A stretch of DNA of 64,000 bases from Acidaminococcaceae bacterium (GCA_017405945.1 JAFQZL010000021.1:1-64000), one strand, 5' to 3'; positions 53,526 to 62,538 are shown, counted from the first letter of the stretch. Program-made: numbers and translations. The notes: a model not told the origin generated them from the sequence alone.

Positions 53526-54769
53526 CTGAAATAACTGTACGGATGTATGGTGTGGTCCTCTTTCGGGTTGAAGCCGGTCAGCTTCGGGTCCAGCAAGGCC
53601 GAGGCCCGGGTGATCGCGTCATGCCCGAAACGGTCCCGCAGTTTGTCAACGGTCTTTTCGAGCTGTTCCTGTACCAGCAGCCGTTCCGCCGTATCGTCGA
53701 ATAACGAAAGTTGCACGTGCCGGCTGGCGGTCACAAGGTAAATGGCGGAAAGGCTTACGCTCCGCAACGGTCTGGGCCACCGGTAATGCTGCCGGAACAG
53801 TTCCATGGCCGTTTCCAGAATCGGCGCGGACGTACAGCAGGGAAATTCCATTTGTTTCTGCCGCGAGAGGGTGAACAGCGAATTATCCCGTAAAAAAATC
53901 TGTACGCCCCGGCATTTCACACAGCAGTCCCGCAACCGCGCCGCCACTGATTCCGCCAGCACCGTGAATACCAGCCTGACATCCTGTTCCGTCTGCAGGT
54001 CCCGGGGACAGGTAGTGCCGTTGCCGATGCTTTTAATCTGCTCGCTTTCGCTGATCTTCCGTACCGGGGACGTATCCATCCCATTGGCAAAAAACCACAG
54101 GATTTCTCCCCACTTCCCTAACCTGCGCCGCAAAATGGCAACGTCCGTCCGCGCCAGGTCGCCGATGGTATTGACAGCGATCAGTTCCAGCTGCCGCGCC
54201 GTGGATCTCCCGACGTACAGCAGGTCACCCACCGGCAGCGGCCACACGATTTCCTTAAAATGTTCCCGGGAAATTACCGTGGTGGCGTCCGGCTTTTTCA
54301 AATCGCTGCCCAGCTTGGCAAAAATTTTGTTGAAAGACACGCCCACGCTCACCGTCACCCCCAGTTCCTTTTTTACCCGCCGGCGGATGGCATCCGCAAT
54401 AGTCACCGGATCGCTGTGCAGGCAGGACAGGGAACCGGTCAGGTCGATCCAGTTCTCGTCCAGCCCGAAGGCTTCCACCTGGTCGGAATACTCGTAATAA
54501 ATCTCCCGGGCCATGCGGGAAAAACGGATGTACTTTTTGTAGTCCGGCGGCACCAGCACCAACCCCGGCGCTTTCAGCTTCGCTTCCCAGATGGCTTCCC
54601 CCGTCGTGACGCCCAGCTTCTTCGCAATCATGTTTTTGGCCAGTATGATGCCGTGCCGGTTCAGGGGATCCCCCGCCACCGCCACAGGAAAGTTCCGTAT
54701 CTCCGGACGGTACAGGCACTCTACGGATGCGTAGAAATTGTTCATATCTACATGCAGGATGGATCGCAT
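53522..54769 (-). CDS. dinB: DNA polymerase IV (Y family)
   Basis: Error-prone translesion polymerase (415 aa). Seen: the catalytic start ILHVDMNNFYASVE (4-17), RHGIILAKNMIAKKLGV, FGLDENWIDLT, SVGVSFNKIFAKLGSDLKKPD, the helix-hairpin-helix part with TARQLELIAVNTIGDLA, and a little-finger domain. It has an apparent LexA box upstream (54943-54956) and shares the locus with the ATGA-coupled 104-residue protein. This fits SOS induction by the LexA encoded at 18.8 kb. The ribosome site is weak (GAAAGTG). Confidence 0.94.
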   Translation of the reverse strand: MRSILHVDMNNFYASVECLYRPEIRNFPVAVAGDPLNRHGIILAKNMIAKKLGVTTGEAIWEAKLKAPGLVLVPPDYKKYIRFSRMAREIYYEYSDQVEAFGLDENWIDLTGSLSCLHSDPVTIADAIRRRVKKELGVTVSVGVSFNKIFAKLGSDLKKPDATTVISREHFKEIVWPLPVGDLLYVGRSTARQLELIAVNTIGDLARTDVAILRRRLGKWGEILWFFANGMDTSPVRKISESEQIKSIGNGTTCPRDLQTEQDVRLVFTVLAESVAARLRDCCVKCRGVQIFLRDNSLFTLSRQKQMEFPCCTSAPILETAMELFRQHYRWPRPLRSVSLSAIYLVTASRHVQLSLFDDTAERLLVQEQLEKTVDKLRDRFGHDAITRASALLDPKLTGFNPKEDHTIHPYSYFR

Positions 54770-54781
54770 GACAACACACTT

Positions 54782-54880
54782 TCAGGGAAGCAGAACGACA
54801 ATGAAGCACAACAACAACACCAACAATACCAATAATAACGACAGCAATATGAAAAAGAAAAATTCCAAAAATTTGTTCAT
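54782..54880 (-). CDS. Possible 32-residue hydrophobic peptide upstream of dinB
   Basis: A minus-strand frame from ATG 54880 to TGA 54782-54784 encodes 32 residues: a short MNKFLE head followed by an almost unbroken Leu/Phe/Val membrane segment (FFFFILLSLLLVLLVLLL and on). It lies between the LexA box and dinB and ends 12 bases before the dinB start. No good ribosome binding site is visible, and T-rich DNA gives hydrophobic codons in more than one frame, so the gene status is uncertain. Confidence 0.25.
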   Translation of the reverse strand: MNKFLEFFFFILLSLLLVLLVLLLCFIVVLLP

Positions 54881-54942
54881 GCAAAGAGCATCAGATAAAT
54901 TTTAATTTTTATTGCAAAACGAATTTTAATTTTAATTTATAT

Positions 54943-54956
54943 AAAACTTTTGTTCG
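54943..54956 (-). promoter_or_regulatory. LexA box upstream of dinB
   Basis: On the minus strand CGAACAAAAGTTTT matches the consensus CGAACRNRYGTTYC at 12 of 14 positions and differs from the lexA box in only a few bases. It sits right beside a TACAAT/TATAAA -10 region (54958-54968); the -35 is poor. Confidence 0.6.
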
Positions 54957-55003
54957 TTTTATATTGTAGCACAGTTTTTACAAAAAGAAAAGCGAACACG
55001 ACG

Positions 55004-55034
55004 AAAAAACCTGATGCGTGTCAAACGCATCAGG
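55004..55034 (-). terminator. Terminator of the hydrogenase (ech-hyp) operon
   Basis: On the minus strand a perfect 9-bp stem CCTGATGCG/CGCATCAGG with a 7-base loop is followed by six T. It lies 62 bases past the hypE stop. Confidence 0.92.
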
Positions 55035-55096
55035 CCAGAAAACACAATCCGGTATTTATGTCCGTTTAGATAAATTTATTTTTTCCTGCAGTCAGA

Positions 55097-56080
55097 TCAG
55101 CAAATCCTCGGCAGGCCTTCCCCCCGCAGCGGCAGTACTTTACGGTAACTGCCCAGCGCGGTCAGCAGAAACACGCCGGTTCCCTCCGTAACTTCGCCGG
55201 CAACTACGGCGTCTTTGCCGTATTTTGTACTTTGCAGAATCTCTAATACTTTCTCTGCTTCACTATGAGGAACTGTCATCAGCATCTTGCCTTCGTTCCC
55301 CATGGTCAGCGGGTCCAGTCCCAAAATACCGCTGAGCCCTTTCACTGCTTCGCTGACAGGTAACTTTTCCTCTTCCAGATTGATGCGGCAGCCGGACGCT
55401 TCCGCCAGTTCGGTGGCAACCGTTGCCAACCCGCCCCGGGTGATATCCCGGATCGCATGGACGTCAACACCTGCATCCAGCACAGCCTGCACCATATGGT
55501 TCAGCGGGGCGCAGTCGCTCTGCAGGGAGGTTTCCATTTGCAGGCGTTGCGTTAAGATTGTAGCATGGTGGTCGCCCAGGGTGCCTGTAATAATGATGGC
55601 GTCACCTGCTTTCAGATACGCGGCGGAAATCCTGCAGGCAGCCGGACGCACGCCGATGCCGGCGGTATTGATATAAACCCCGCCGTTCCCTTCCACTACT
55701 TTTGTGTCACCGGCCACGATTTTGACGCCGGCTTCCTTTGCCGTGGCGGCCATGGAGGCAACAATCTTTTCTAACGTTTCCGTCTCCAGCCCTGTTTCCA
55801 TAATAAAGGAAGCCGTCAGATATAACGGTTTGGCTCCCATGCAGGCCAGATCGTTAACTGTGCCGCAGACAGAGAGTTTTCCGATATCCCCGCCGGGAAA
55901 GAACAGCGGCTCCACCACAAAGCTGTCGGAAGTGAAGACGGGGACGCCATCCATTTCCGGCAGTACTGCCGCGTCTTCCATTTTATTTAAAATTTCGTTT
56001 TGAAAATGGGAAGCGAAAATGTCGTGAATCAGTTTTGATGTTTCTTCGCCGCCCGCTCCGTGCCGTAATGCGATTTTCAT
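55097..56080 (-). CDS. hypE: Hydrogenase maturation protein HypE
   Basis: ATP-dependent dehydratase (327 aa) that turns the thiocarbamate on its own C-terminal cysteine into thiocyanate, the source of the cyanide ligands of [NiFe] sites. Seen: LRHGAGGEETSKLI at the start, DAAVLPEMDGVPVFTSDSFVV, VAGDTKVVE, DITRGGLATVATELAE, and the essential tail PRIC. ATG 56080 (ATGA overlap with hypD) is the family start; the frame to 56224 lies inside hypD. Last gene of the operon. Confidence 0.96.
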   Translation of the reverse strand: MKIALRHGAGGEETSKLIHDIFASHFQNEILNKMEDAAVLPEMDGVPVFTSDSFVVEPLFFPGGDIGKLSVCGTVNDLACMGAKPLYLTASFIMETGLETETLEKIVASMAATAKEAGVKIVAGDTKVVEGNGGVYINTAGIGVRPAACRISAAYLKAGDAIIITGTLGDHHATILTQRLQMETSLQSDCAPLNHMVQAVLDAGVDVHAIRDITRGGLATVATELAEASGCRINLEEEKLPVSEAVKGLSGILGLDPLTMGNEGKMLMTVPHSEAEKVLEILQSTKYGKDAVVAGEVTEGTGVFLLTALGSYRKVLPLRGEGLPRIC

Positions 56081-57120
56081 ATTATTCCGCCTTCTCTGTA
56101 TGTTATGCAGCAGGTTCCTTCGCTGCTGACCATGCACGCCCCTACCGGATGTTCCGGTGTGCAGCGTTTGCCAAAGTGAGGGCATTGCGTTGGCAGCGCA
56201 TCCCCCAATACAATCCGGCTGCACAGACAGCCGGTTGGGATTCGGTCTTCGTTCAGACCGCGGCTGCCTGCGTCAAACGCTTTGTATTTTTCTTTTATGT
56301 ACAAACCGGAGCCCGGCAGCAATCCGATTCCCCGCCAGACCGCGTCGCCGGCTTCGAAAATTTCACCAACAATTTTTTGCGCCGCCGCATTTCCTTCCCG
56401 TTTCACAACAGACGGATATTCATTCCACAGGCCGGCGTGACCTTTACTGCTTTCCAACACCAGACGGACCATCGCCCGCAACAGATGGGGCTGCGAAAAA
56501 CCGCCGATGACCATAGTTTCCCCATAGGCTTCGGCCAAATCCTCAAACGGCTCGCTGCCGGTAATAACCGCCACATGTCCCGGACACAAAAAACCGTCGA
56601 TTCGGCCTTTGCTGCATAAAAACGATAAGGCCTGAGGCATGGTTTTTAAGGCAGTCAGAAACTTTATGTTTTTCAGATTATTATCTGCCGCCATTTTGAT
56701 TACCGTCGCCCACACCGGCGCCGTGGTTTCAAAACCTACAGCGGCTAAAATAAACGTGGTTTCCGGTTGCGCTTTGGCTTTTTCCAGCATCTCTTCCGGC
56801 GAATAGAAAAAATCCGCAGTGCCGCCCTGGTCCCGGGCTTCCGCCAACGACATTTTGCTGCCCGGTACCGCCAGCATGTCCCCGAAGGTCATCACCCGGC
56901 AGCCGGGAGTAAAGGCATACTCCACCAGCTTATCAATGTAGGACGTGGGCGTCACGCAGACGGGACAGCCCGGACCTGATACCAGCGTTATCGTTTCCGG
57001 CAACAGCTGCCGCAATCCGGTACGGTACAGTGCTGATGTATGGGTTCCGCACACTTCCATCAGCTTCAGCGGATGGCCTTTGTAATTCTGTAAAAACGCA
57101 GCCAGTTCTTTTTCACGCAT
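56077..57120 (-). CDS. hypD: Hydrogenase maturation protein HypD
   Basis: Iron-sulfur scaffold (347 aa) on which, with HypC, the Fe(CN)2CO unit is built. Seen: MEVCGTHTSALYRTG, SGPGCPVCVTP with the redox cysteines, ILAAVGFETTAPVWA, FLCPGHVAVITGSEPF, and the C-terminal cysteines in TQCPHFGKRCTPEHPVGACMV that bind [4Fe-4S]. ATG 57120 with GAGGAGAT fits the family; 72 upstream codons in the frame overlap hypC and are not used. Overlaps hypC by 8 bases and hypE by 4. Confidence 0.96.
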   Translation of the reverse strand: MREKELAAFLQNYKGHPLKLMEVCGTHTSALYRTGLRQLLPETITLVSGPGCPVCVTPTSYIDKLVEYAFTPGCRVMTFGDMLAVPGSKMSLAEARDQGGTADFFYSPEEMLEKAKAQPETTFILAAVGFETTAPVWATVIKMAADNNLKNIKFLTALKTMPQALSFLCSKGRIDGFLCPGHVAVITGSEPFEDLAEAYGETMVIGGFSQPHLLRAMVRLVLESSKGHAGLWNEYPSVVKREGNAAAQKIVGEIFEAGDAVWRGIGLLPGSGLYIKEKYKAFDAGSRGLNEDRIPTGCLCSRIVLGDALPTQCPHFGKRCTPEHPVGACMVSSEGTCCITYREGGII

Positions 57121-57421
57121 GATGGATCTCCTCTGTTTGAGATTCCGACGCCGCAATCGTTTCGGACTCTTCCTGCGCGGCAGCCTTAATATCATCCGCT
57201 GTCTCCGCTGTCGCGTCCTCCAAATCCCGGAACAGAGCGATCCACTCTTTTGCCTCTTCCGTTTCCACCTTCTGGATCGCCATGCCGGCGTGCACCAGCA
57301 CATAATCACCGGGCTGCACAGACACCATGGAAACATTCACCGGAACAACCGAGCCGGTAAAATCCACGCGGGCATGATTGTTTTCAATTGATAAAACTTT
57401 TCCCGGATATGCTACACACAT
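57113..57421 (-). CDS. hypC: Hydrogenase maturation chaperone HypC
   Basis: Small chaperone (102 aa) that binds HypD and delivers the iron unit to the hydrogenase large subunit. Starts MCVAYPGKV with the essential cysteine at position 2, then the beta-barrel core DYVLVHAGMAIQKV. The last 30 residues form an acidic Ala/Glu tail not usual in HypC (75-90 aa). Overlaps hypF by 10 bases and hypD by 8, so translation is tightly coupled. Confidence 0.95.
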   Translation of the reverse strand: MCVAYPGKVLSIENNHARVDFTGSVVPVNVSMVSVQPGDYVLVHAGMAIQKVETEEAKEWIALFRDLEDATAETADDIKAAAQEESETIAASESQTEEIHHA

Positions 57422-59859
57422 AGTGAACTCCTTAACAGTCCGTAATACGCCTGTCCCAGGCTGATGCCTCCGTCACCGGGGGACACTGCTTCGTTATGAT
57501 AAACCTGAAAACCTCTTTCCTGCAGTTCCTTTGTACAGGTTTCCAACAGGATACGGTTTGCGAAACAGCCCCCTGCTAAAACCATTTGCTTTACTTTCAT
57601 GCGCTCCGCCATATCGGTTACCATGCTTACAACTGCATAATGAAAGCCCAGCGCAGCGGCGCAAATATCTTTACGTTCTTTCTTTACTTGTAACAGCGCC
57701 TCGCATATAGGACCAGGATTGTAGATAACTTTTTCTAAATCATAATTATCTTTATCTTTTCCATCCGCTTTGATAGTTTCGTTGAACTTTCTATCATTGC
57801 TGTTTTTAATACTTTCGCCTGACTTGGTCAATTCTATCGCAAACGCAAGCGGCAACGGTTGTATCTTTTCCCGTAACGCAACCCGCGCCGCCGATTCCAG
57901 CGCCATGGCGCAGCGCCCCTGGTGGGAGTTAAAATCCGCCAGTCCCAACAGACTTGCAACCGCGTCAAACAGACGCCCCATACTGGATGTCTGAATTACA
58001 TTGACGTTTAACTTTAACGCTTTCTGAACTATAGCAAAGCGTGGATCATGACTATGCAAACCGGCCGCAGCCAGATGACATAATGCGGTTTTCCACGCCT
58101 GCTGCATGGAAACATCTCCGCCTAATATGGGGATAGATTTCAGATGACCGACCCGTGTAAAATCAGAGCCTTCGCAAAGCAAGAACTCCCCGCCCCAGAC
58201 GGTACCGTCCGTACCCAGCCCGGTCCCGTCAAAACATGCCGCCAGCACTTTTCCTTTCAGGTGATGTTCCGCCATCACCGCTAACGCATGGGCGTGATGG
58301 TGCTGCACCTGATAAAACGGCAATCCGTTTTTCTCCGCAAACATTTTTCCCCATTGCGCTGTTGCATAACCGGGATGCAAATCGCTTACAACCGCCAGCG
58401 GCTTAATGGAAAGAAGCTCTGTCCAGTCCTGCACGGAACCGGCAAAGAACTGTTCCGTCTTTTCCAATGATACATCCCCCGGGATTTCAGCCGGGAAAAA
58501 GCTTCCCTCTGCCGTCAGACAGAAGCCCGGCTCCATCTGGGCCCCAAGAGCTAAAATATGGTTATTGTTATACGCAGCATCAACGTTTGCCTCCGGATCC
58601 GACTTTGCCACCGGTTCCGGCATATACCCCTTCGTGCGGCGCAAAATCTGCACTTTGCCGTTCACAACCCGGGTCACCGAATCGTCAGCCGGGCGCAGGA
58701 TTTCCCGTTCATAGGTAAACAGCGCGGCAATATTTTTGTGTTCATCAAAAAAACGTTGTGCTTCTTCGTCTTTATAAATAATCGGCTGCCCCGTATAGTT
58801 GCAGCTGGTAACGATAAAAGGAAACTCTGTATCGAGTTCGCTGTAAAATCCCATGGACGGCAGGAACACGCCCGCCTGATCGGAAACATCCGTCACATTT
58901 GCCGCAAGCCAGGCTGTCGCGTCTTGCTTTTTCTGACACAATACAATGGGACGAACCGCCGACTGCAGCAGTTCTTTTTCTTCTGCAGATATGTAGCAAA
59001 ACTTTTCCGCCAGTGTCACATTCGTAACCATCACGGCAAAGGGTTTGGACATTCTCTTTTTCAAATCCCTCAGGCGCGTTACAACTTCCACCTTGTCTGC
59101 GCGGCAGAGAAGATTAAATCCCCCCACTGCCTTGACCATGATGATCCGGCCCTGTGTCAACAAATTGCGGGCTAAGTCAATTATGTTTTTATCTTGCGTC
59201 TGTCTGTCCGGAGAACCGGAAAAAGGATTTGCAAATAACTCGCCTTCTATACAGTCAGATGTTAAACCGTTTTTGTATTCTTCTTTTACAATACACTGCA
59301 ACTGCGGCCCACAGTGATAACAGGAAATCGTTTCCCCGTGCCCGCGCCGGTTCTGCATGTCAGCGTATTCTTTAGCGCATTCATCACATAACGTAAACCG
59401 GTCCATGGTCGTGTTGGCACGGTCATACGGCAGCTTGCGGATAATCGTGTAACGGGGTCCGCATTGGGCACAGGAAATATAAGAGTATCCCTGCCGGCGG
59501 TTACCGTTTTCTTTTAGTTCGCGCAAACAGTTTTCACAAATGCCAGTGTCAGCAGAAACAGACTTTACTTCGTCGTTTTCCGTGCTTGCAACAGAAATAA
59601 ATTTATCAAACGCCTGATGCGAAACCGCTTCACATAAAAGTTTTTCAACACGCACCGGCAGTTTCGCTTTAACGAGGCTGTCGCATAACTGTTGTATATC
59701 GTCCGGCAATCCCGTAGCGGTAATTTCCACATGGGTTCCGGCATTGCGCACAAAACCCGTCAGTTTATTATCTTTTGCCAAACGACAAACAAGGGGACGG
59801 AAACCGACCCCCTGCACTTTTCCGTATACAGTTATTACAACAGTTACGTTTTGTTTCAT
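57412..59859 (-). CDS. hypF: Carbamoyltransferase HypF
   Basis: Makes and transfers the carbamoyl group that HypE turns into cyanide (815 aa). Domains in order: acylphosphatase-like (about 1-92; YGKVQGVGFRPLVCRLA), paired zinc fingers (CENCLREL, SCAQCGPRYT, CDECAKEY, CYHCGP), a YrdC-like part (about 230-420; AVGGFNLLCRA, FAVMV), and a Kae1-like part (about 440-815; HHHAHALAVMAEH, DGTGLGTDGTVWGGEFL, GGCFANRILLE). Two charged insertions (about 195-225 and 670-705) look like extra loops. Lies between hypB and hypC. Confidence 0.96.
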   Translation of the reverse strand: MKQNVTVVITVYGKVQGVGFRPLVCRLAKDNKLTGFVRNAGTHVEITATGLPDDIQQLCDSLVKAKLPVRVEKLLCEAVSHQAFDKFISVASTENDEVKSVSADTGICENCLRELKENGNRRQGYSYISCAQCGPRYTIIRKLPYDRANTTMDRFTLCDECAKEYADMQNRRGHGETISCYHCGPQLQCIVKEEYKNGLTSDCIEGELFANPFSGSPDRQTQDKNIIDLARNLLTQGRIIMVKAVGGFNLLCRADKVEVVTRLRDLKKRMSKPFAVMVTNVTLAEKFCYISAEEKELLQSAVRPIVLCQKKQDATAWLAANVTDVSDQAGVFLPSMGFYSELDTEFPFIVTSCNYTGQPIIYKDEEAQRFFDEHKNIAALFTYEREILRPADDSVTRVVNGKVQILRRTKGYMPEPVAKSDPEANVDAAYNNNHILALGAQMEPGFCLTAEGSFFPAEIPGDVSLEKTEQFFAGSVQDWTELLSIKPLAVVSDLHPGYATAQWGKMFAEKNGLPFYQVQHHHAHALAVMAEHHLKGKVLAACFDGTGLGTDGTVWGGEFLLCEGSDFTRVGHLKSIPILGGDVSMQQAWKTALCHLAAAGLHSHDPRFAIVQKALKLNVNVIQTSSMGRLFDAVASLLGLADFNSHQGRCAMALESAARVALREKIQPLPLAFAIELTKSGESIKNSNDRKFNETIKADGKDKDNYDLEKVIYNPGPICEALLQVKKERKDICAAALGFHYAVVSMVTDMAERMKVKQMVLAGGCFANRILLETCTKELQERGFQVYHNEAVSPGDGGISLGQAYYGLLRSSLCV

Positions 59860-59881
59860 TTTTTGTATAACAAATTCTTAT

Positions 59882-60532
59882 TCAGAAACCTGCCCGCTGT
59901 TTCAGCCACGCCGCAGCTTCCGCGTACCCTTCGCCGGTCTTGCCGCTGACCTTGAACACCGGCGCCGTCTTGTTCAAATGCCGGATGCCTTTCATGAAAA
60001 ATTCTTCATCAAAGTCAACATAGGGCAGCAGGTCAATCTTGTTCAGCACAATAATATCCGCTTTTTCAAAAGCCAGCGGATATTTGTAAGGCTTGTCGCT
60101 GCCGTCCGTCACGCTGACCTGCAGCAGCTTGATATCCTCTCCGATGGAAAACTCCGCCGGACAGACCAGGTTGCCCACGTTTTCAATAAACAGGATACCG
60201 GGCTTGTCAAACGGCAGCGTATGGATGGCATTGTGTACCAGCGGCGCGTCCAGATGGCAGGCGCCGAAGGTGTTTATCTGGGTGGCCGCGATGTTTTGTT
60301 TCCGCAAGCGTTCCGTATCAATATTTGATTCAATATCGCCTTCGATGACATACCCGGGCACATCCAGATGTTTCAGCAGGTTTTCCAGGGTGGTGGTCTT
60401 CCCTGCTCCCGGCGGCCCCATGATATTCACCGCGAAAATTTTATGTTCCGCCAGATGTTCATGGACATGCTCCGCAATATGGTTGTTCCGGGCATGAATG
60501 TCCACCATCACATCCGCTTTCATCATATGCAT
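59882..60532 (-). CDS. hypB: Hydrogenase nickel-insertion GTPase HypB
   Basis: GTPase (216 aa) that, with HypA, delivers nickel to the hydrogenase large subunit. Seen: the P-loop NIMGPPGAGKTTTLENLL, EGDIESNIDTERL, the metal site GACHLDAPLVHNAI, LFIENVGNLVCP and LNKIDLLPY. There is no His-rich nickel-storage tail. The start is set to ATG 60532 with GGAGGA about ten bases ahead; the frame to 60625 runs into hypA. Adjacent to hypA and hypF in the operon. Confidence 0.96.
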   Translation of the reverse strand: MHMMKADVMVDIHARNNHIAEHVHEHLAEHKIFAVNIMGPPGAGKTTTLENLLKHLDVPGYVIEGDIESNIDTERLRKQNIAATQINTFGACHLDAPLVHNAIHTLPFDKPGILFIENVGNLVCPAEFSIGEDIKLLQVSVTDGSDKPYKYPLAFEKADIIVLNKIDLLPYVDFDEEFFMKGIRHLNKTAPVFKVSGKTGEGYAEAAAWLKQRAGF

Positions 60533-60534
60533 TG

Positions 60535-60885
60535 TTACTGATCCTCCACTTCCAGTTCCACGCTTTTTACATAAAACTCCTTGCCGATGGGCGTAGGTTC
60601 CCCATCCCCGCCGCAATAAGGACATTGAAAGGAAAACCGTTTCCGTTCAAACTGTTTCCCGCATTTTTCACAGCGCAGCTGCGGTTTCACGCCCTCGATG
60701 AAAAGCTGCGCGCCTTCGCAGAGGGTGCCTTCCGCTATCACATCAAAATACATCTGGATGGACTCGCCGATAAAACCGGAATCCTCCCCAACTACCAGAT
60801 TGATGCGGCGCACACGGCCGTTGTTCTTTCTGGCAGTTTCGGAAGCGATATCCACAATCTGTACGGTAACGGGATACTCATGCAT
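60535..60885 (-). CDS. hypA: Hydrogenase nickel/zinc metallochaperone HypA
   Basis: A 116-residue chaperone that hands nickel to HypB and the hydrogenase. Seen: the essential MHE start (nickel-binding His2), and the zinc fold with CEKC and CPYC near the C-terminus. ATG 60885 after AAGGAGC gives this start and the usual length; an upstream reading of 15 codons is rejected. Follows the ferredoxin-like hydrogenase subunit gene. Confidence 0.95.
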   Translation of the reverse strand: MHEYPVTVQIVDIASETARKNNGRVRRINLVVGEDSGFIGESIQMYFDVIAEGTLCEGAQLFIEGVKPQLRCEKCGKQFERKRFSFQCPYCGGDGEPTPIGKEFYVKSVELEVEDQ

Positions 60886-60980
60886 GAGCTGCTCCTTATG
60901 CTTCGCCTGCTGCAGCCCGGATACAATCATCCGGTGCTCAGGCTTTTACCTGCTGCAGCCTTCGCGTTTTGCTTCCATTA

Positions 60981-61439
60981 TCAGGCTTTGGCCTGCCCCG
61001 CTTCGGCAGCCGCCTTCTGCGCCGCCGCTTTTTTAGCCTGGGCTGCGGCAATAGCCGCTTTCTGGGCTTCCGTCAGAACCACCTGGGGCTTGGGCGGAGG
61101 CGGCGGACCCTGCAACACTTCCTCCTCTTTTTCGGTGGCAGGCGCCGTATATTCCGTGTCCATGGTCAGGCACTTCTTCGGGCAGTTGGTCACGCATTCT
61201 TTGCACTGCACGCAGGCAAAGCGGTTGATCTTCCAGGTACGGGCATTCCGGTCCACCGTAATGGCATCGGACGGACAGTTCCGCATGCACATGCCGCAGA
61301 AGATACAGTTATCAATATTGTTGATTACCTTGCCCCGGTCGGCTTCGTAAACTTTTCTCGGTTCAAAAGGATATTGACTGGTTGCCGGCGGTTTAAACAG
61401 ATTACCCAGCATCTCGCTGGCAAAGGACATAAAACTCAT
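60981..61439 (-). CDS. echF: Ech-type hydrogenase iron-sulfur subunit (EchF/NuoI-like)
   Basis: A 152-residue electron-transfer subunit with two [4Fe-4S] sites: C45, C48, C51, C55 (CIFCGMCMRNCP) and C76, C79, C82, C86 (CVQCKECVTNCP). It connects ferredoxin with the hydrogenase. The C-terminal 45 residues form a Pro stretch followed by an Ala/Lys-rich helix not expected in EchF. Encoded 12 bases after the large subunit. The EchF name is by cluster position and similarity; HycF/NuoI-like is the broader label. Confidence 0.88.
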   Translation of the reverse strand: MSFMSFASEMLGNLFKPPATSQYPFEPRKVYEADRGKVINNIDNCIFCGMCMRNCPSDAITVDRNARTWKINRFACVQCKECVTNCPKKCLTMDTEYTAPATEKEEEVLQGPPPPPKPQVVLTEAQKAAIAAAQAKKAAAQKAAAEAGQAKA

Positions 61440-61451
61440 CGCCAGACCTCC

Positions 61452-62537
61452 TTATCTTTCACAGCAGCTGATACACGGATCGATGGTCAGAACAATGTTC
61501 GGCACATCCGCCAGGTCGCAGCCCTGCAGCATTTTTACCAGCACCGGGATGTTCGCGTTGGTCGGCGTACGCAGACGGAACCGTTCCAGATTCTTTGTCT
61601 TGTTCCCTTTTACGTAATACACCGCTTCGCCGCGGGGCTGTTCCACGCGGGTAAAATATTCCGCCGCAGGCGGGAAGCCTTTCACCGGTACCGCAATGTC
61701 ACCGGCCGGCATGTTTTCCACGCAGCCTTTGATGATGTCCAGGGACTGGTACAGTTCCAGCAGACGGACTTTAACGCGGGCGAAACAGTCGCCTTCTGTG
61801 GCAAGGACCGGGGTAAAACCTAATTCTTTGTAGGCTCCCCCTTCATCGCCAATCCGGTAATCCTGCGGCACGCCGCTGGCCCGGGCCGTAGGACCTACGC
61901 AGCCCAGCGCCACCGCTTCATCATAGGTCACCGTCCCTACGCCCTTCAGCCGGGCGTGGATGGTTTCATCATTCAGGAAGATCGCCGCGATTCCGTCTAT
62001 CTCCTTTTTCAGCGCATCCAGGCGCTTTACAATCTCTTTTAACTCGTTATCGGAAATATCACGGCGCACACCGCCCACCTTGCAGACGGAGAAGATGACC
62101 CGCCCGCCGGTGGTCTGCTCAATGATATCCAGAATCGTTTCACGGACACGCCAGCACTGCATGAACAGGCTTTCAAACCCCAGGGCGTCGGCGCCCAGCC
62201 CGGCCCACAGCAGATGGCTGTGCAGACGGGAGATTTCGTGCCAGATGGTGCGCAGGTACTCCGCCCGCTTCGGAATCTCAATTTCCATCAGTCCTTCGAT
62301 AGCCTTGCTGTAGCCCCAGCCGTGGCCGAAGGAACAGATGCCGCAGACCCGTTCCGCAATATACACATATTCCTGGAACCCGCGTTTCTCCACCAGCTTT
62401 TCCAGACCGCGGTGGATATATCCGATGGAAGGAATGGCTTTTACAACTTTTTCATCTTTCAGTTCCAGGTCCAGATGGATTGGCTCCGGCAATACCGGAT
62501 GCTGGGGACCAAAGGGAACGATTGTGCTTTTACCCAT
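61452..62537 (-). CDS. echE: Group 4 [NiFe] hydrogenase large subunit (EchE-like)
   Basis: A 361-residue catalytic subunit related to NuoD, but with both nickel-binding CxxC motifs: RVCGICSFGHG (about 62-72) and DPCISCCER at the very end. NuoD lacks these cysteines, so it is a hydrogenase. It ends right at the C-terminal motif, as in Ech-type enzymes, without the peptide that other hydrogenases must cut off. Neighbours supply HypA-F for the metal site. Function: ferredoxin-linked hydrogen evolution or uptake coupled to ion transport. Confidence 0.94.
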   Translation of the reverse strand: MGKSTIVPFGPQHPVLPEPIHLDLELKDEKVVKAIPSIGYIHRGLEKLVEKRGFQEYVYIAERVCGICSFGHGWGYSKAIEGLMEIEIPKRAEYLRTIWHEISRLHSHLLWAGLGADALGFESLFMQCWRVRETILDIIEQTTGGRVIFSVCKVGGVRRDISDNELKEIVKRLDALKKEIDGIAAIFLNDETIHARLKGVGTVTYDEAVALGCVGPTARASGVPQDYRIGDEGGAYKELGFTPVLATEGDCFARVKVRLLELYQSLDIIKGCVENMPAGDIAVPVKGFPPAAEYFTRVEQPRGEAVYYVKGNKTKNLERFRLRTPTNANIPVLVKMLQGCDLADVPNIVLTIDPCISCCER

Positions 62538-62538
62538 G

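Noticed and set aside
54255..54884. 209-codon minus frame overlapping dinB out of frame, starting with a hydrophobic stretch
   Set aside because: It overlaps most of dinB, starts from TTG without a ribosome site, and turns into Arg/Gly/Pro-rich shadow translation; only the separate 32-codon frame was kept, at low confidence.
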